A DNA stretch of 37,034 nt. Source: an uncultured Desulfobacteraceae bacterium (GTDB lineage Bacteria > Desulfobacterota > Desulfobacteria > Desulfobacterales > UBA2174). Below the pieces are notes generated by a model. The model was not told where the DNA came from. It made no database searches and saw nothing but the letters and a program-made list of their open reading frames with translations. Position 1 is the first letter of the stretch. Every line of letters starts with the position of its first letter. The stretch spans positions 1 through 37,034 of the forward strand of contig CALJLV010000190.1 in the NCBI GenBank assembly GCA_937982505.1, read 5' to 3'. Of this stretch, positions 13,996 through 22,162 are shown in pieces. Position numbers and translations under genes: made by a program.

Positions 13996-14382
13996 CTACC
14001 TCGCTTTCCTCTGATAAGGATTATTGTGTCTGGATACAGTGACATGGGAGACTAGAAGCGCGGCAACCGCGTCCTCGGCAACCCCTCTATGGTTATCCAA
14101 CACTTGGATTCCGTTGTGTTGCAGCCATTCTTTGTGAAACCTCTGGATGCCGCCGCAGACCAGGGTGTTGATTCCCAGGGCCGCCACGTGACGCGCCAGT
14201 TGCCATCCGTCGGCGAGGCCGCTGTCCAAAATCATCCGATGAATCATGTTGCCCTTGTTGGCTGTAACCAAAAGGATCCGGGAAGAAGCCCCGAAATGAG
14301 GCGAAACCCTGTCACCGAACAAGGGAACGGCGCTTTTCATCCGGCAATCATCACTTGCGGCAACGTCATTCACGATCTTCAA
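13996..14382 (-). CDS. NifX/NifB-type (NifX-like) protein
   Basis: A 128-residue reading whose core (from about residue 15: MKSAVPLFGDRVSPHFG, then ALGINTLVCGGI, then GIQVLDNHRGVAEDAVAALL) is the dinitrogenase iron-molybdenum cofactor-binding domain shared by NifX, NafY and the NifB C-terminus. Stand-alone members may bind Fe-S/Mo clusters or act as small redox sensors. The start is uncertain: TTG 14382 follows AAGGAG very closely, GTG 14373 is also possible, and ATG 14340 keeps the domain but lacks a ribosome site. It is the first gene behind the sigma54 promoter at 14446-14461. Confidence 0.72.
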   Translation of the reverse strand: MKIVNDVAASDDCRMKSAVPLFGDRVSPHFGASSRILLVTANKGNMIHRMILDSGLADGWQLARHVAALGINTLVCGGIQRFHKEWLQHNGIQVLDNHRGVAEDAVAALLVSHVTVSRHNNPYQRKAR

Positions 14383-14445
14383 GGCTCCTTGAACCGCACG
14401 ACACGACTATTGAACGCGGTGGAATCTGTCTCAAAACAAGAAAAT

Positions 14446-14461
14446 AGCAAGCAGGATGCCA
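14446..14461 (-). promoter_or_regulatory. sigma54 promoter of the NifX-like/TSUP operon
   Basis: On the minus strand TGGCATCCTGCTTGCT fits TGGCAC-R-N4-TTGCW with correct GG/GC spacing; it differs only at the sixth and seventh positions. Predicted start is near 14435, 50-60 nt before the NifX-like gene. The sigma54 activator gene lies immediately upstream. Confidence 0.8.
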
Positions 14462-14561
14462 AAGGATGCAGCAGGGGGCAGCAAGAAAAATACTTCAAAA
14501 ATATCAATTTATTACGATTTATTCGGCGACGGGCGAAAGAGGGGGGGCGGTTTCGAGGAGC

Positions 14562-14597
14562 GTTTCAATCGATGAAACCGTTTCGGGTCAGGTTTCA
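14562..14597. promoter_or_regulatory. candidate upstream activator site (GTTTCA repeats)
   Basis: GTTTCA (14562-14567), TGAAACC (14573-14579) and GGTTTCA (14591-14597) form two overlapping inverted repeats about 100-150 nt upstream of the sigma54 promoter, overlapping the 3' end of the activator gene. Position and symmetry suit an enhancer for the adjacent activator. It might instead be a weak terminator, but no T-run follows. Confidence 0.45.
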
Positions 14598-15998
14598 CTT
14601 TCACTGTCGATGAATCCGTAGCGCTTCATTTTGCGCCACAGGGTGGTGCGGCTCATGCCCAAGGCGCGGGCGGCCGCAGGGCGGCTGTCGGGATGCCGCT
14701 GCAAAATGGCGCGGATGGTTTCGGCCTCGCGGCTTTGTACGTCGGAAAGGCGATCCGCTGGGAAATCCGGCGGCGGGATAAGATCCGGCGGCAGGTGTGC
14801 CAGATCGATAACCGCCCCTTTGCAGCGGATGAAGGCGTACTCGATGATGTTTTCCAGTTCGCGCACGTTTCCTGGAAATGGATGGTTCATCAGGCGATGG
14901 AGAGCGGCGGCGGTCACGCCCTGAATGTCGCGATCCTTGCGCAGGTTGAAACGACGGATGAAGTGGTCCACCAGCAGCGGGATGTCCGGCCTTCTTTCCC
15001 GCAAGGCGGGAAGAGCGATCTTGACCACGTTCAAACGGTAGTAAAGGTCCTGACGGAACGTTCCGGCCCGGGCCATGGCGTAAAGATCCGCATTGCTGGC
15101 AGCCACGATGCGCACATCCACCCGGGCGACGCGGGTGCCCCCCAGGGGGGGTGAAACACCCCTCTTCCAGCACACGCAACAGGTCTGCCTGGAACTTGAG
15201 AGACGTGTTGGCGATTTCGTCGAGAAACAGGGTTCCACCGTGGGCGGTCTGGAAACGTCCGGGTTTATCGCGGGTGGCGCCGGTAAAGGCACCCCGAATG
15301 TAGCCGAACAGCTCCGATTCCAGCAAGGTGTCCGGCAAGGCGGCGCAGTTAAGGGCTACGAAAGGACCGTTCCTTCGGGGGCTGAGCTGGTGAATGGCCC
15401 GTGCGATGAGTTCCTTGCCCGTCCCGGTGGGTCCTTGGATGATGACGGTGCTTTCGCTTGCGGCGATATCCGGCAAGGAGGAAAGGATTTCCTCGATCTG
15501 CGGGTCCCGGCCCACGATGTCTTCGAATGTGAAACGGCGCTCGGCCACGCGCCGTAGCGTTTCCAGTTCCGAAACATCCCGGAAGGTCTCCACGGCGCCG
15601 ACCACCTCCCCGGCCTCGTTGCGCAGGATGGCGGTGCTGAGCCGAATTGCCCTGCGCTCCCCGTTTTTGCCAATAATGCGGGCCGGCAGATTGATCTGGG
15701 GGTTTTGGCTAACCAGGGTACGGTCCAGGGCGCAATTCTTCTCGCAGATATCGGCCCGGAAGACATCGAAGCAAAAATGGCCGATGGCCTCCTGCGCTGT
15801 GAATCCCGTAATGGCCGCCGCGGCACGGTTAAACGAGGTGATCCGTTTTTCGGCGTCGATGGTAAAGACCCCGTCGCTGATGCACTCCAGGATCATGCAG
15901 CACGGCGAGCGCACCAGGGTGGTGATGTCGCAAAAGGTGGTGGCGGGAAGGTCGTCTGTTACGGGAAGATGGTCCTGTTGGAGCTTAATTTTTGTCAT
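14588..15998 (-). pseudogene. PAS-AAA-Fis sigma54-dependent activator, frameshifted at a 7-base C/G run
   Basis: The intact protein would be about 470 residues. A PAS domain (about 35-145) carries cysteines CFDVFRADICEKNC (76-89), as in redox/metal-sensing PAS regulators. The AAA domain has Walker A GPTGTGKE (189-196), the sigma54-contacting GAFTGA (236-241) and LFLDE (257-261). A Fis-type helix-turn-helix is at the end (AAARALGMSRTTLWRKMKRYG). The frame breaks near residue 284, where the minus strand has seven C's (15145-15151 as G on plus). With six C's the reading TPLGGTRVARVDV continues perfectly to TGA 14588. This is either a true (possibly phase-variable) frameshift or a homopolymer sequencing error. 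Likely target: the sigma54 promoter just downstream. Confidence 0.88.
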
Positions 15999-16093
15999 GC
16001 TCCGTCCCTGACGTCAGATTCATTCAACGCGCGAATAATACAGGAGCGATGCCCGGCATTCGGTTTCCAGGTGCAGTTGAACCGGTTTGAGGT

Positions 16094-16606
16094 TCATTGG
16101 GCGGGCTCCTTCGGGGCCATCGGGATGATAAACACCGGGATGGGGCTGTCCTGGATCACCTTGCGGGACGTGCCGCCCATCAGCGCTTCCTTGACCAGGC
16201 CATGGCCTCGGCTGCCCATCACCAGGGCATCGAAGCCACCGGCGGTCACATGATGCCGGATGCGGTCCACGGCTCTGCCGGGCTCCACGATCACCCGGTC
16301 GAGGACGAGGGGGCATTCGCTGATCTCATCGGCCGCCGCGGTGCAAAACTGCGTGATGCGCTGCTTTAGACGGGTGATGATCTCGGTCTCTGTTTTCTTC
16401 TTGAATTCCTCTACATCCCGGTAGCCGAGAAAGGCGGTCATCAGCATTTCGGCATTGGGCGGCAGCCGCTCGATGACATGCAGCACCGTCACCCGGGCGC
16501 CATAGGCCTCGGCCATTCCGGCGGCATAGGCAAAGGCGCGCTCGGCGTTTTCAGACAGGTCGGTGGCAAACAGGATGTGGCCGATCTCGGGTTTGGAAAT
16601 TGTCAT
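16094..16606 (-). CDS. universal stress protein UspA family
   Basis: A 170-residue Usp-fold protein. The N-terminal ILFATDLSENAERAFAYA strand-helix and the C-terminal ATP-binding signature G-x2-G-x9-G-S/T (GSRGHGLVKEALMGGTS, about 140-156) are complete. The family binds ATP and is induced by stress. It is the last gene of the thiol-redox run, 29 nt after the DUF1573 gene and 95 nt before the activator gene. Confidence 0.9.
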   Translation of the reverse strand: MTISKPEIGHILFATDLSENAERAFAYAAGMAEAYGARVTVLHVIERLPPNAEMLMTAFLGYRDVEEFKKKTETEIITRLKQRITQFCTAAADEISECPLVLDRVIVEPGRAVDRIRHHVTAGGFDALVMGSRGHGLVKEALMGGTSRKVIQDSPIPVFIIPMAPKEPAQ

Positions 16607-16635
16607 GATCGCCTCCCTTGTGTTTCGATGCCCTG

Positions 16636-17325
16636 CTACGAAATTCGCCCGCTGATGAAAACCCTCAATTCCGGCCGCAGCGGGTTGTCGGTTTGCAGCA
16701 CGATCTGATCGAAGTAAGTTCCTTTTTGGGAAGAACGATTTTCCACCTCCAGCCGATATGCGCCGCCGTCGCTCTCGTTTGCCAGATGATAGCGGATGAA
16801 CTTGTCCCCCTGGGCGTTGCGTACCCCGATGATTTTAAACGGGTAGTCCTGCCGGGGCTGAATCTTGACCACGGCTCGCAAGTCATCTCCGATTTTGCCC
16901 ACCAGGTTCACCCGCGGCGGTTCGATGTGAACGAAGTTTTCCACCCGCCCGAAGATGGCCAAATCGAGCCAGGGCCGCTCGATGTCGTTGGTCTGAACCC
17001 GCACCTTTTCGCGTACATATTCACCGCCGTAGCCGTCGGTCTTGAAGGTCACCATGATTTGTCCCTCGCCGCCGGGAGGGATCTGCCGCGCGCTGGATGC
17101 GGCCGTGCAGCCTCAGCCCGTGTGGATCTTGCCGAAAATCAGCGGCGCGTCGCCATCGTTGCGCACCCGGAAGGCGTGTTCCACGGGCGCGCCTTCCACC
17201 ACGGGGCTGAATTCATAGACCGTCTCGGTCATCACCGCCCGGGGGGCCGGTTCGGCGGCGAGGGCGGCACCGGCCAACAGCAGACCGCACAGCCCAAATT
17301 TCCATCCCTTGAACATCAATCGCAT
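16636..17325 (-). CDS. secreted DUF1573 family protein with selenocysteine in its CGC motif
   Basis: Reading from ATG 17325 (GGAGG 6 nt upstream), codon 71 is TGA at 17113-17115 and the frame then stays open to 16636, giving 229 residues. The TGA sits in TG-U-GCT, where DUF1573 proteins have a Cys-Gly-Cys-Thr motif followed by an IPPGGEG turn, also present here. UGA thus replaces the first motif Cys. An N-terminal signal peptide (residues 5-24, ending ALAAEP) sends it across the membrane. The rest is Ig-like/ASH beta-strand sequence including VRVQTNDIERPWLDLAIFGRV. Conventional calling would report two fragments (17113-17325 and 16636-17055). It follows the CDF-MauE gene by 15 nt in an operon with CcdA, thioredoxins and rhodanese, so an extracytoplasmic selenol/thiol redox role is inferred. 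Confidence 0.87.
17085..17115 (-). promoter_or_regulatory. candidate SECIS element in the DUF1573 gene
   Basis: After UGA (17115-17113) and 9 nt, GCCGC (17103-17099) pairs with GCGGC (17089-17085) around a 9-nt loop containing G. Position fits a bacterial SECIS, but the stem is short and other folds of this GC-rich segment are possible. Confidence 0.45.
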
Positions 17326-17340
17326 CTTTTCCTCCCCTGG

Positions 17341-18912
17341 TCATTCATCCCCTTGCGTTGCGGTGTCCGTTTTCGGCGGCATGGTCTGAACACGCCGATC
17401 CAGGCGCGAGCGTCGGTCGCCAAAAACGAGAACTGTCAACAGGACCGAGGCCGCCAGCAAAGCCGCGTCACGGGTGACGGTCCACAGGTCGGCTGGTCCT
17501 TCGGTTGCCTCGGTGGAAAAACAACCGCAGTGCACATCCAACCCGCGGGCCAGATTGAAAACCAAAGCGCCGCTAAAGATCGCCAGCAGCCCGGTCCCGG
17601 TCACCGCCGCGCCCGGGAGCCAGACGCCGGCCACCAGGCAGACGCCGAGGACCAGCTCCAGCCAGGGCAACACCAGGGCCGCCAGGTTGACGGCCCCGTC
17701 CGGCAGGATCCGGTAGTTGTAGATCGCCTCGGCAAAGGCCTGGGGATGAAGGATCTTGTTGTAGCTGGCGTAGAGAAACACGGCGCCCATGAACAGCCGC
17801 AGGCCGAGCAGCGCATGGCGTGAAGCCTTGCCGTTTGGTGAGTCCGGCAGGGCGTCGCCGGCCGATGCCGATGCCGCTTGAGCCGTTTGCCCCTCGGCCG
17901 ACAAGGCGCCGTTGCAGGCCATCTCACACAAGAGGGTCCCCTGGCCGCAGGCCGCGGTCTCGAACTGCAGCACCGGGTGGTCGATGCGAAAGCGGTGCCA
18001 CAGCTCATGTTTGATCTGATCGGCCAGCCGTTCGGTGCGGCTCACCGGCTGGTCGGGCACCACCACGTGGCAGGAAAAGGCGGTGCTGGCCGACGAGACT
18101 TGCCAGGCGTGCAGATAGTGCACCCCGAGAACCCCGGGCAGGCCGTTGAGAAAGCGTCGCACCTGCTCCAGATCGAGATGCCCGGGGGTGGCGTCCATCA
18201 GCACGGCGGTGCTTTCCCTGAGCAGGCCCCACCCGTTTTTGAGAATGAACATCACGATAAGAATCGAAAGGAACGGGTCGAGCCAGTACCACGGATAAAA
18301 AAGCAGCAGCAGTCCGTTGATCAGCACCGCCACCGAAGTGAGCAAATCGCCGACCATGTGCAAAAAAGCGCCGCGCACGTTCAGGCTGTGGGCCGCGTCG
18401 CGGTGCAGCAGCCAGGCCGACAGGCCGTTGCCGACGACCCCGACGCCGGCCAGGGCCATGACCATCATGCCGTCGACGGATTGGGGGTGCCAAAACCGCT
18501 GGACCGCATGGTAGAGAATCACCCCCGCGGCCCCGGCCAGGAGCATGACGTTGATCAGGGCGGCCATGATTTCGGCCCGGCGGTAGCCGAAGGTGTTGAA
18601 CACCGTGGCCCCCCGGCGGCCGATGCGCAAGGCGATGTAGGAGATCAAGAGGGCCGTGAAATCGCTGAAGTTGTGGACGGCGTCCGAGATCAGGGCCACG
18701 GAGTTGGCCAGCAGGCCGCCGACGATCTGAGCCGTGGGGATGATCAGGTTGAGCACCAAGGTCAACAACAACCGGGGGCCGCTGGTATCCCGCAGGGCCG
18801 GGCCATGGTGGTGGCCGCGGCAGCCGTGGGGCTCCGCCGTTCTTTGGGTAGCCTCGCTGGCATGCATTTTTTCCCCGGGATCTCGCCCCGGGCGGCAGGT
18901 TTGCGGCGCCAT
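17341..18912 (-). CDS. CDF cation efflux protein fused to a MauE/DoxX-type membrane domain
   Basis: A 523-residue fusion. Residues 1-45 hold a His/Cys-rich tail (HGCRGHHHG). Residues about 47-330 are a ZnT/CzcD-type CDF transporter with six helices, metal-site motifs SDAVHNFSD (76-84) and HMVGDLLTS, and the cytoplasmic domain ending LLCEMACNGA. After a 40-residue Ala/Ser linker comes a second membrane domain (LRLFMGAVFLYASYNKILHP to HCGCFS) of the MauE type that supports disulfide formation or cofactor thiol chemistry in other systems. The start at 18912 has AAGGAG, 4 nt after the rhodanese stop. The fusion is unusual; a lost stop between two once separate genes is the simplest origin. Confidence 0.82.
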   Translation of the reverse strand: MAPQTCRPGRDPGEKMHASEATQRTAEPHGCRGHHHGPALRDTSGPRLLLTLVLNLIIPTAQIVGGLLANSVALISDAVHNFSDFTALLISYIALRIGRRGATVFNTFGYRRAEIMAALINVMLLAGAAGVILYHAVQRFWHPQSVDGMMVMALAGVGVVGNGLSAWLLHRDAAHSLNVRGAFLHMVGDLLTSVAVLINGLLLLFYPWYWLDPFLSILIVMFILKNGWGLLRESTAVLMDATPGHLDLEQVRRFLNGLPGVLGVHYLHAWQVSSASTAFSCHVVVPDQPVSRTERLADQIKHELWHRFRIDHPVLQFETAACGQGTLLCEMACNGALSAEGQTAQAASASAGDALPDSPNGKASRHALLGLRLFMGAVFLYASYNKILHPQAFAEAIYNYRILPDGAVNLAALVLPWLELVLGVCLVAGVWLPGAAVTGTGLLAIFSGALVFNLARGLDVHCGCFSTEATEGPADLWTVTRDAALLAASVLLTVLVFGDRRSRLDRRVQTMPPKTDTATQGDE

Positions 18913-18916
18913 GGCG

Positions 18917-19396
18917 TCAGGCTCCTTCGTCGGTCGGCAGGCCGGCCTGCAACCAGACGGTCCATCCGTTGACCAGCACCTGGACGTCGGCAAACCCCAT
19001 CTCCTTCAGAAACAGGGCCAGTTCGTGGCTCAGGTCGCAGGTTTCCCCGTCGCAGTAGGTGATGATGGTCTTGTCGCCTGAAAGGCGGTCGGCGATTTCC
19101 ATGAAATGCCGGTCTGCGCCCTGCCAGGGCAGGTTCAAGGCGCCGCCGATGTGGCCCCGGGCATAATCGTCAGGCGAACGCGCATCAAGAAAGAGGGCCG
19201 CACCCGCCGCAAACCGCTTCCTGGCCTCGTCCAGAGAGATGGTCAGACTATCGCCGGCCTCGTCCACGAAGCGGGCCTCGGCCGACCAGTCGCCCACCAG
19301 GGGGATCCCGTCCGAGCGGATCTGGTTGACGCCCAAAGCGATCAGCGCGGCAAGAAGGACGAGAGACGGCACTTGATAGAAAACCTTTTTCAGCAT
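18917..19396 (-). CDS. membrane-anchored rhodanese-like protein
   Basis: A 159-residue protein with one N-terminal hydrophobic segment (8-24), an uncleaved anchor or signal, then a single rhodanese domain: LFLDARSPDDYARGHIGGALNLP (68-90), active-site loop beginning at C115 (YCDGETCD, with a second Cys C120), and VLVNGWTVWLQAGLP near the end. It is expected outside the cytoplasm, carrying sulfane sulfur (or selenium) as a persulfide on C115. It lies between the CcdA-like and CDF-MauE genes. Confidence 0.87.
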   Translation of the reverse strand: MLKKVFYQVPSLVLLAALIALGVNQIRSDGIPLVGDWSAEARFVDEAGDSLTISLDEARKRFAAGAALFLDARSPDDYARGHIGGALNLPWQGADRHFMEIADRLSGDKTIITYCDGETCDLSHELALFLKEMGFADVQVLVNGWTVWLQAGLPTDEGA

Positions 19397-19442
19397 GGCA
19401 TGCTCGACTGGTTGATACGGATCTTCAAGCGGTTTTAGCGCT

Positions 19443-20150
19443 TCAGGCGCGCATCAGCGGGTTGGCCACAAAATACACCCCCAACAGGCCGATGACCACC
19501 CCGGCGGCGCGCCGAAACCAGAGGCCGGCGTTCTGCCAGGCGCTGTTTTCCGTCAGCTTGCGGACCAGGGCGGTAGAACTGCCGGCCACGGCGATGGGCA
19601 GGCAGTGGCCCACCGCGAACAAGATCATCATCAGCGCGCCGGCGAAGATCTTCTGTTGTACGGTGACGATGGCCAAAATCGGGGCGATGAACCCGAAGGT
19701 GCACGATCCGGACAGGATTCCGTAGGCCAGCCCCAGGCCGAAGGCGCCGTGAATGCCGTGCAGCTTGAGCCGGTAGAGCAGGGCGCCGGATATCGAACAG
19801 GCCTGGACCCCGAGCATCCCCAGGGCCACCCAGATCAGAACGGCGCCCACCAGGATCTGCCACCAGGCGCCCACGTCGCCGAGCATGCGGCCCAGAAAAG
19901 CGCAGACGATGCCCACCACCGCGATGGTGATAAAGAGCCCCAGGGAAAAGGCGCCGGCGTACCAGGCGGCCCGCCGGGGATGCACGGCGGTGGTCTGGCC
20001 GCCCACGTAGGCCACGATCAGCGGGATGGACGCCAGATGGCAGGGGGAAAACAGCACGCTGACCATGCCCCACAGAAAAGCCCCCGCGGCGGCGATGGCC
20101 AGGCCCCCGGTCATCCATTGATTCACGGTCAAGAAAAACTGGTCGAACAC
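19443..20150 (-). CDS. CcdA/DsbD-beta-like thiol-disulfide membrane carrier
   Basis: A 235-residue protein with about six membrane helices of the CcdA/DsbD transmembrane family. The redox cysteine pair is C37 (LFSPCHLASIPLI) and C150 (SGSCTFGFIAPIL), placed in helices 1 and 4 as in CcdA. It transfers reducing equivalents from cytoplasmic thioredoxin to extracytoplasmic thioredoxin-fold proteins. GTG 20150 is the start (AAGGA 8 nt upstream). Two thioredoxin-fold proteins are encoded just upstream and a DUF1573 protein and rhodanese downstream, its likely partners. Confidence 0.87.
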   Translation of the reverse strand: MFDQFFLTVNQWMTGGLAIAAAGAFLWGMVSVLFSPCHLASIPLIVAYVGGQTTAVHPRRAAWYAGAFSLGLFITIAVVGIVCAFLGRMLGDVGAWWQILVGAVLIWVALGMLGVQACSISGALLYRLKLHGIHGAFGLGLAYGILSGSCTFGFIAPILAIVTVQQKIFAGALMMILFAVGHCLPIAVAGSSTALVRKLTENSAWQNAGLWFRRAAGVVIGLLGVYFVANPLMRA

Positions 20151-20175
20151 GGCACAGTCCTTTCCGGGGATGTTG

Positions 20176-20628
20176 TTACGCCGGATCGGCGGGCACGCCC
20201 AGACGGGTCAGGATTTCAACGATCGCTTTTTTGTCCATGAAGCCGACGTGGCGATGGACCTCCCGGCCTTGGCGGTCGAAGAAGATCTGGGTCGGGATGG
20301 CCTGAATCCCGTGCTGCTTGGCCGGGGCCGGGTCTTTCCAGACATCGTAGAAGATGATGTCGGCCCGACCGGCGTATTCCCGTTTGAGTTCATCGAGGAT
20401 GGGCGCCATCATCTTGCAGGGAACGCAAGAATCGGCGCCCAGGTCGATCATGGTGACCCGCCCGGAAGACGGCGAGCCGGCTGTTTGAGAAACGGCCTGG
20501 AGCGGCTGACCGGCTGCCGGTGCGGCGGCCTTCGGGCTGACCTTGGAACCATCGGGCTTTACCAGCGCAAAGGCGACGGCCGCCGCTGCAACCGCCAGGA
20601 CAAGGGCTATCATCCACTTGGTCTTCAT
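20176..20628 (-). CDS. exported thioredoxin-family protein
   Basis: A 150-residue protein with an N-terminal membrane segment (5-22), a low-complexity linker (25-56) and a thioredoxin domain with C68-V-P-C71 (DSCVPCKMM) and cis-Pro IPTQIFF. It is probably tethered to the outer face of the inner membrane. Its ATG overlaps the stop of the preceding thioredoxin gene by 4 nt. The CxxC could be reduced by the CcdA-like protein encoded next. Confidence 0.9.
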   Translation of the reverse strand: MKTKWMIALVLAVAAAAVAFALVKPDGSKVSPKAAAPAAGQPLQAVSQTAGSPSSGRVTMIDLGADSCVPCKMMAPILDELKREYAGRADIIFYDVWKDPAPAKQHGIQAIPTQIFFDRQGREVHRHVGFMDKKAIVEILTRLGVPADPA

Positions 20629-21563
20629 TTTTCGACCCCCATCCGCGCGAGCTGTTCGAGGACCTCTTCCTGAGCGAAGAACCCCACATGGCGGAAGACT
20701 TCCTCTCCCCGGCCGTCGTAGAACACCTGCACCGGGATGGATCGAATCCCGTAGCGCGCCCCCAGGACCTGCTCTTCGCCCACGTGGACGAAGAGCACGT
20801 TGAGCCGGTCGGCAAAGTCACGGCGCAGGTTCTCGAGAATCGGCTGCATCATGTCGCAGGGCACACAGCCGGCGGCGCCGAATTCCACCAGGGCCGGCTT
20901 GCCCGAGCGGCGCGCCCGGTCCACCGGGTTGTCCGCGGCCAGGCGGCTTTGAGCGTCGACCCATGCCTGGTTGATGCGGATATTCCGGGAGCGGCCCAGG
21001 TCGGCGATGTAGTCGTTGACCGCTTGCTGCTTCTTGTCCTGAAGCAGGTACTGGCGAATGGGGTCGGCCACCTGTTCGAAGGGCATGTCGCCGATCATTT
21101 CCCGGTTGGTGCTATAAAAGGCGCGGGCTTCGTCCTCGGACACGGAAATTGCTTTGGTTTGCTGTTCAAGAAGGGTCTGGATCGGTCGGCTGTCTTCCGG
21201 GTCGTTGACGACGATGCCGGCCTTGCGGGCCTCGTCGATGAGGATTTGCTGGGTGGCCTTCTGTTCCAGGCGAAAGAAGAGATTTTTTTCCAGCTGGGTT
21301 CGCAGTTCGGGTTCCTGGTCCTGGATGCCTGCCAGCAGCTGGGACGTTTCGATGGTGATCCCGTCGGCGGTCAGCAGGGTGTTTTCGGCCAGAGGGCCCG
21401 GAATTGCCTTCTTGAGGATCCCCGCGGCCAAGCCGGGGTATTGGGTCTCAATGGTGTCGGCGGCATAGGCAGGGGAGCTGCCTGAGGCAAGCAAAGAGAG
21501 CACGATCAGTGCCATCCAGCGTTTGACGTCGGCGAGCGGTTTCCGGTTTGTTTGGAGTCGCAT
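20625..21563 (-). CDS. exported protein, SurA/PpiC-like N-terminus plus thioredoxin domain
   Basis: A 312-residue protein with a signal peptide (about 15-34, cleavage near AYA-AD). The middle region (35-210) is helical and resembles the SurA/PpiC chaperone N-terminal segment (ITIETSQLLAGI, then SEDEARAFYSTNREMIG) without an evident prolyl-isomerase domain. The C-terminal thioredoxin domain has C233-V-P-C236 (AAGCVPCDMM) and IPVQVFY cis-Pro. It heads the thiol-redox operon and is coupled to the second thioredoxin by ATGA overlap. A role in delivering electrons to, or folding of, exported thiol proteins is inferred. Confidence 0.87.
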   Translation of the reverse strand: MRLQTNRKPLADVKRWMALIVLSLLASGSSPAYAADTIETQYPGLAAGILKKAIPGPLAENTLLTADGITIETSQLLAGIQDQEPELRTQLEKNLFFRLEQKATQQILIDEARKAGIVVNDPEDSRPIQTLLEQQTKAISVSEDEARAFYSTNREMIGDMPFEQVADPIRQYLLQDKKQQAVNDYIADLGRSRNIRINQAWVDAQSRLAADNPVDRARRSGKPALVEFGAAGCVPCDMMQPILENLRRDFADRLNVLFVHVGEEQVLGARYGIRSIPVQVFYDGRGEEVFRHVGFFAQEEVLEQLARMGVEK

Positions 21564-21713
21564 TGGGAGATATCCCCTGTTGGTCAGTCGGGTTGGTTGA
21601 TAAATTTAATACGATAACGGCCGGACCAGAGACGGACCGATCGCGTATGACTCCTGTCCGGGGCGGCGGGATTCAACAGACCAGGGTGCAGGAAACGCGG
21701 CAGGGCGAAATCG

Positions 21714-22104
21714 TCAAAGGGCGGCCAGGTTGAACCGGCCCAGGTAATCTTCAAGCTGCCGGTGCTGCCCCGCATCCAGCTCCGGGCAGCCATCGATCCC
21801 CTTGGCGCCCTCGGCCAGCCGCACGGCGAACACCATGCAGGTGGGCTCGCCGCATTTGCGGCAGTTGGTTTTGGGCAGGCGTTTGATAATTTCGATCATC
21901 CGGGGTCGGGGGGCGGCCGTGAAGCACGGTTCGATGTCGGCGCGGTTCTCCCCAGGCCTCATATTCGAACCCGCCCAGAACGCTGTTCAGATAGGGCAGG
22001 GCCGGCCCCACGTCCTGGTCCAGGTGGGCGAAGCAGTGGACCGCCATGGCGCCGGGCTGACACGCCGAGTTGAAAATTTCCAATCGATAGCTCTCCAGCA
22101 GCAT
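21714..22104 (-). pseudogene. Fes-domain (4Fe-4S) protein, frameshifted and internally shortened
   Basis: ATG 22104 (GAGGGGG upstream) opens a frame reading LESYRLEIFNSACQPGAMAV and ending at LGGFEY-EAWGE. The conserved continuation ENRADIEPCF, then LPKTNCRKCGEPTCMVFA and DGCPEL, lies in another frame to 21714. One extra G in TGGGGAGAAC would account for the shift. The C-terminal motif C-x2-C-x4-C-x16-C is the Fes cluster domain seen in corrinoid Fe-S proteins. From memory, relatives are about 50-60 residues longer between GGFEY and the EAWENRAD-like segment, so a deletion also occurred. An intact short protein is possible only if the G is an error. Confidence 0.75.
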
Positions 22105-22145
22105 GGCTATCCCCCCTCAGGTTTGGCCCAGCGAGGCATCGGTGT

Positions 22146-22162
22146 CCTCCTGTTCCAGGAGG
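22146..22162. other. short perfect hairpin upstream of the Fes-domain gene
   Basis: CCTCCTG (22146-22152), TTC, CAGGAGG (22156-22162): a 7-bp stem with 3-nt loop, about 40 nt before ATG 22104 on the minus strand. No T-run follows, so it is not an obvious terminator. The rest of the 270-bp gap 22105-22374 shows nothing else. Confidence 0.45.
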
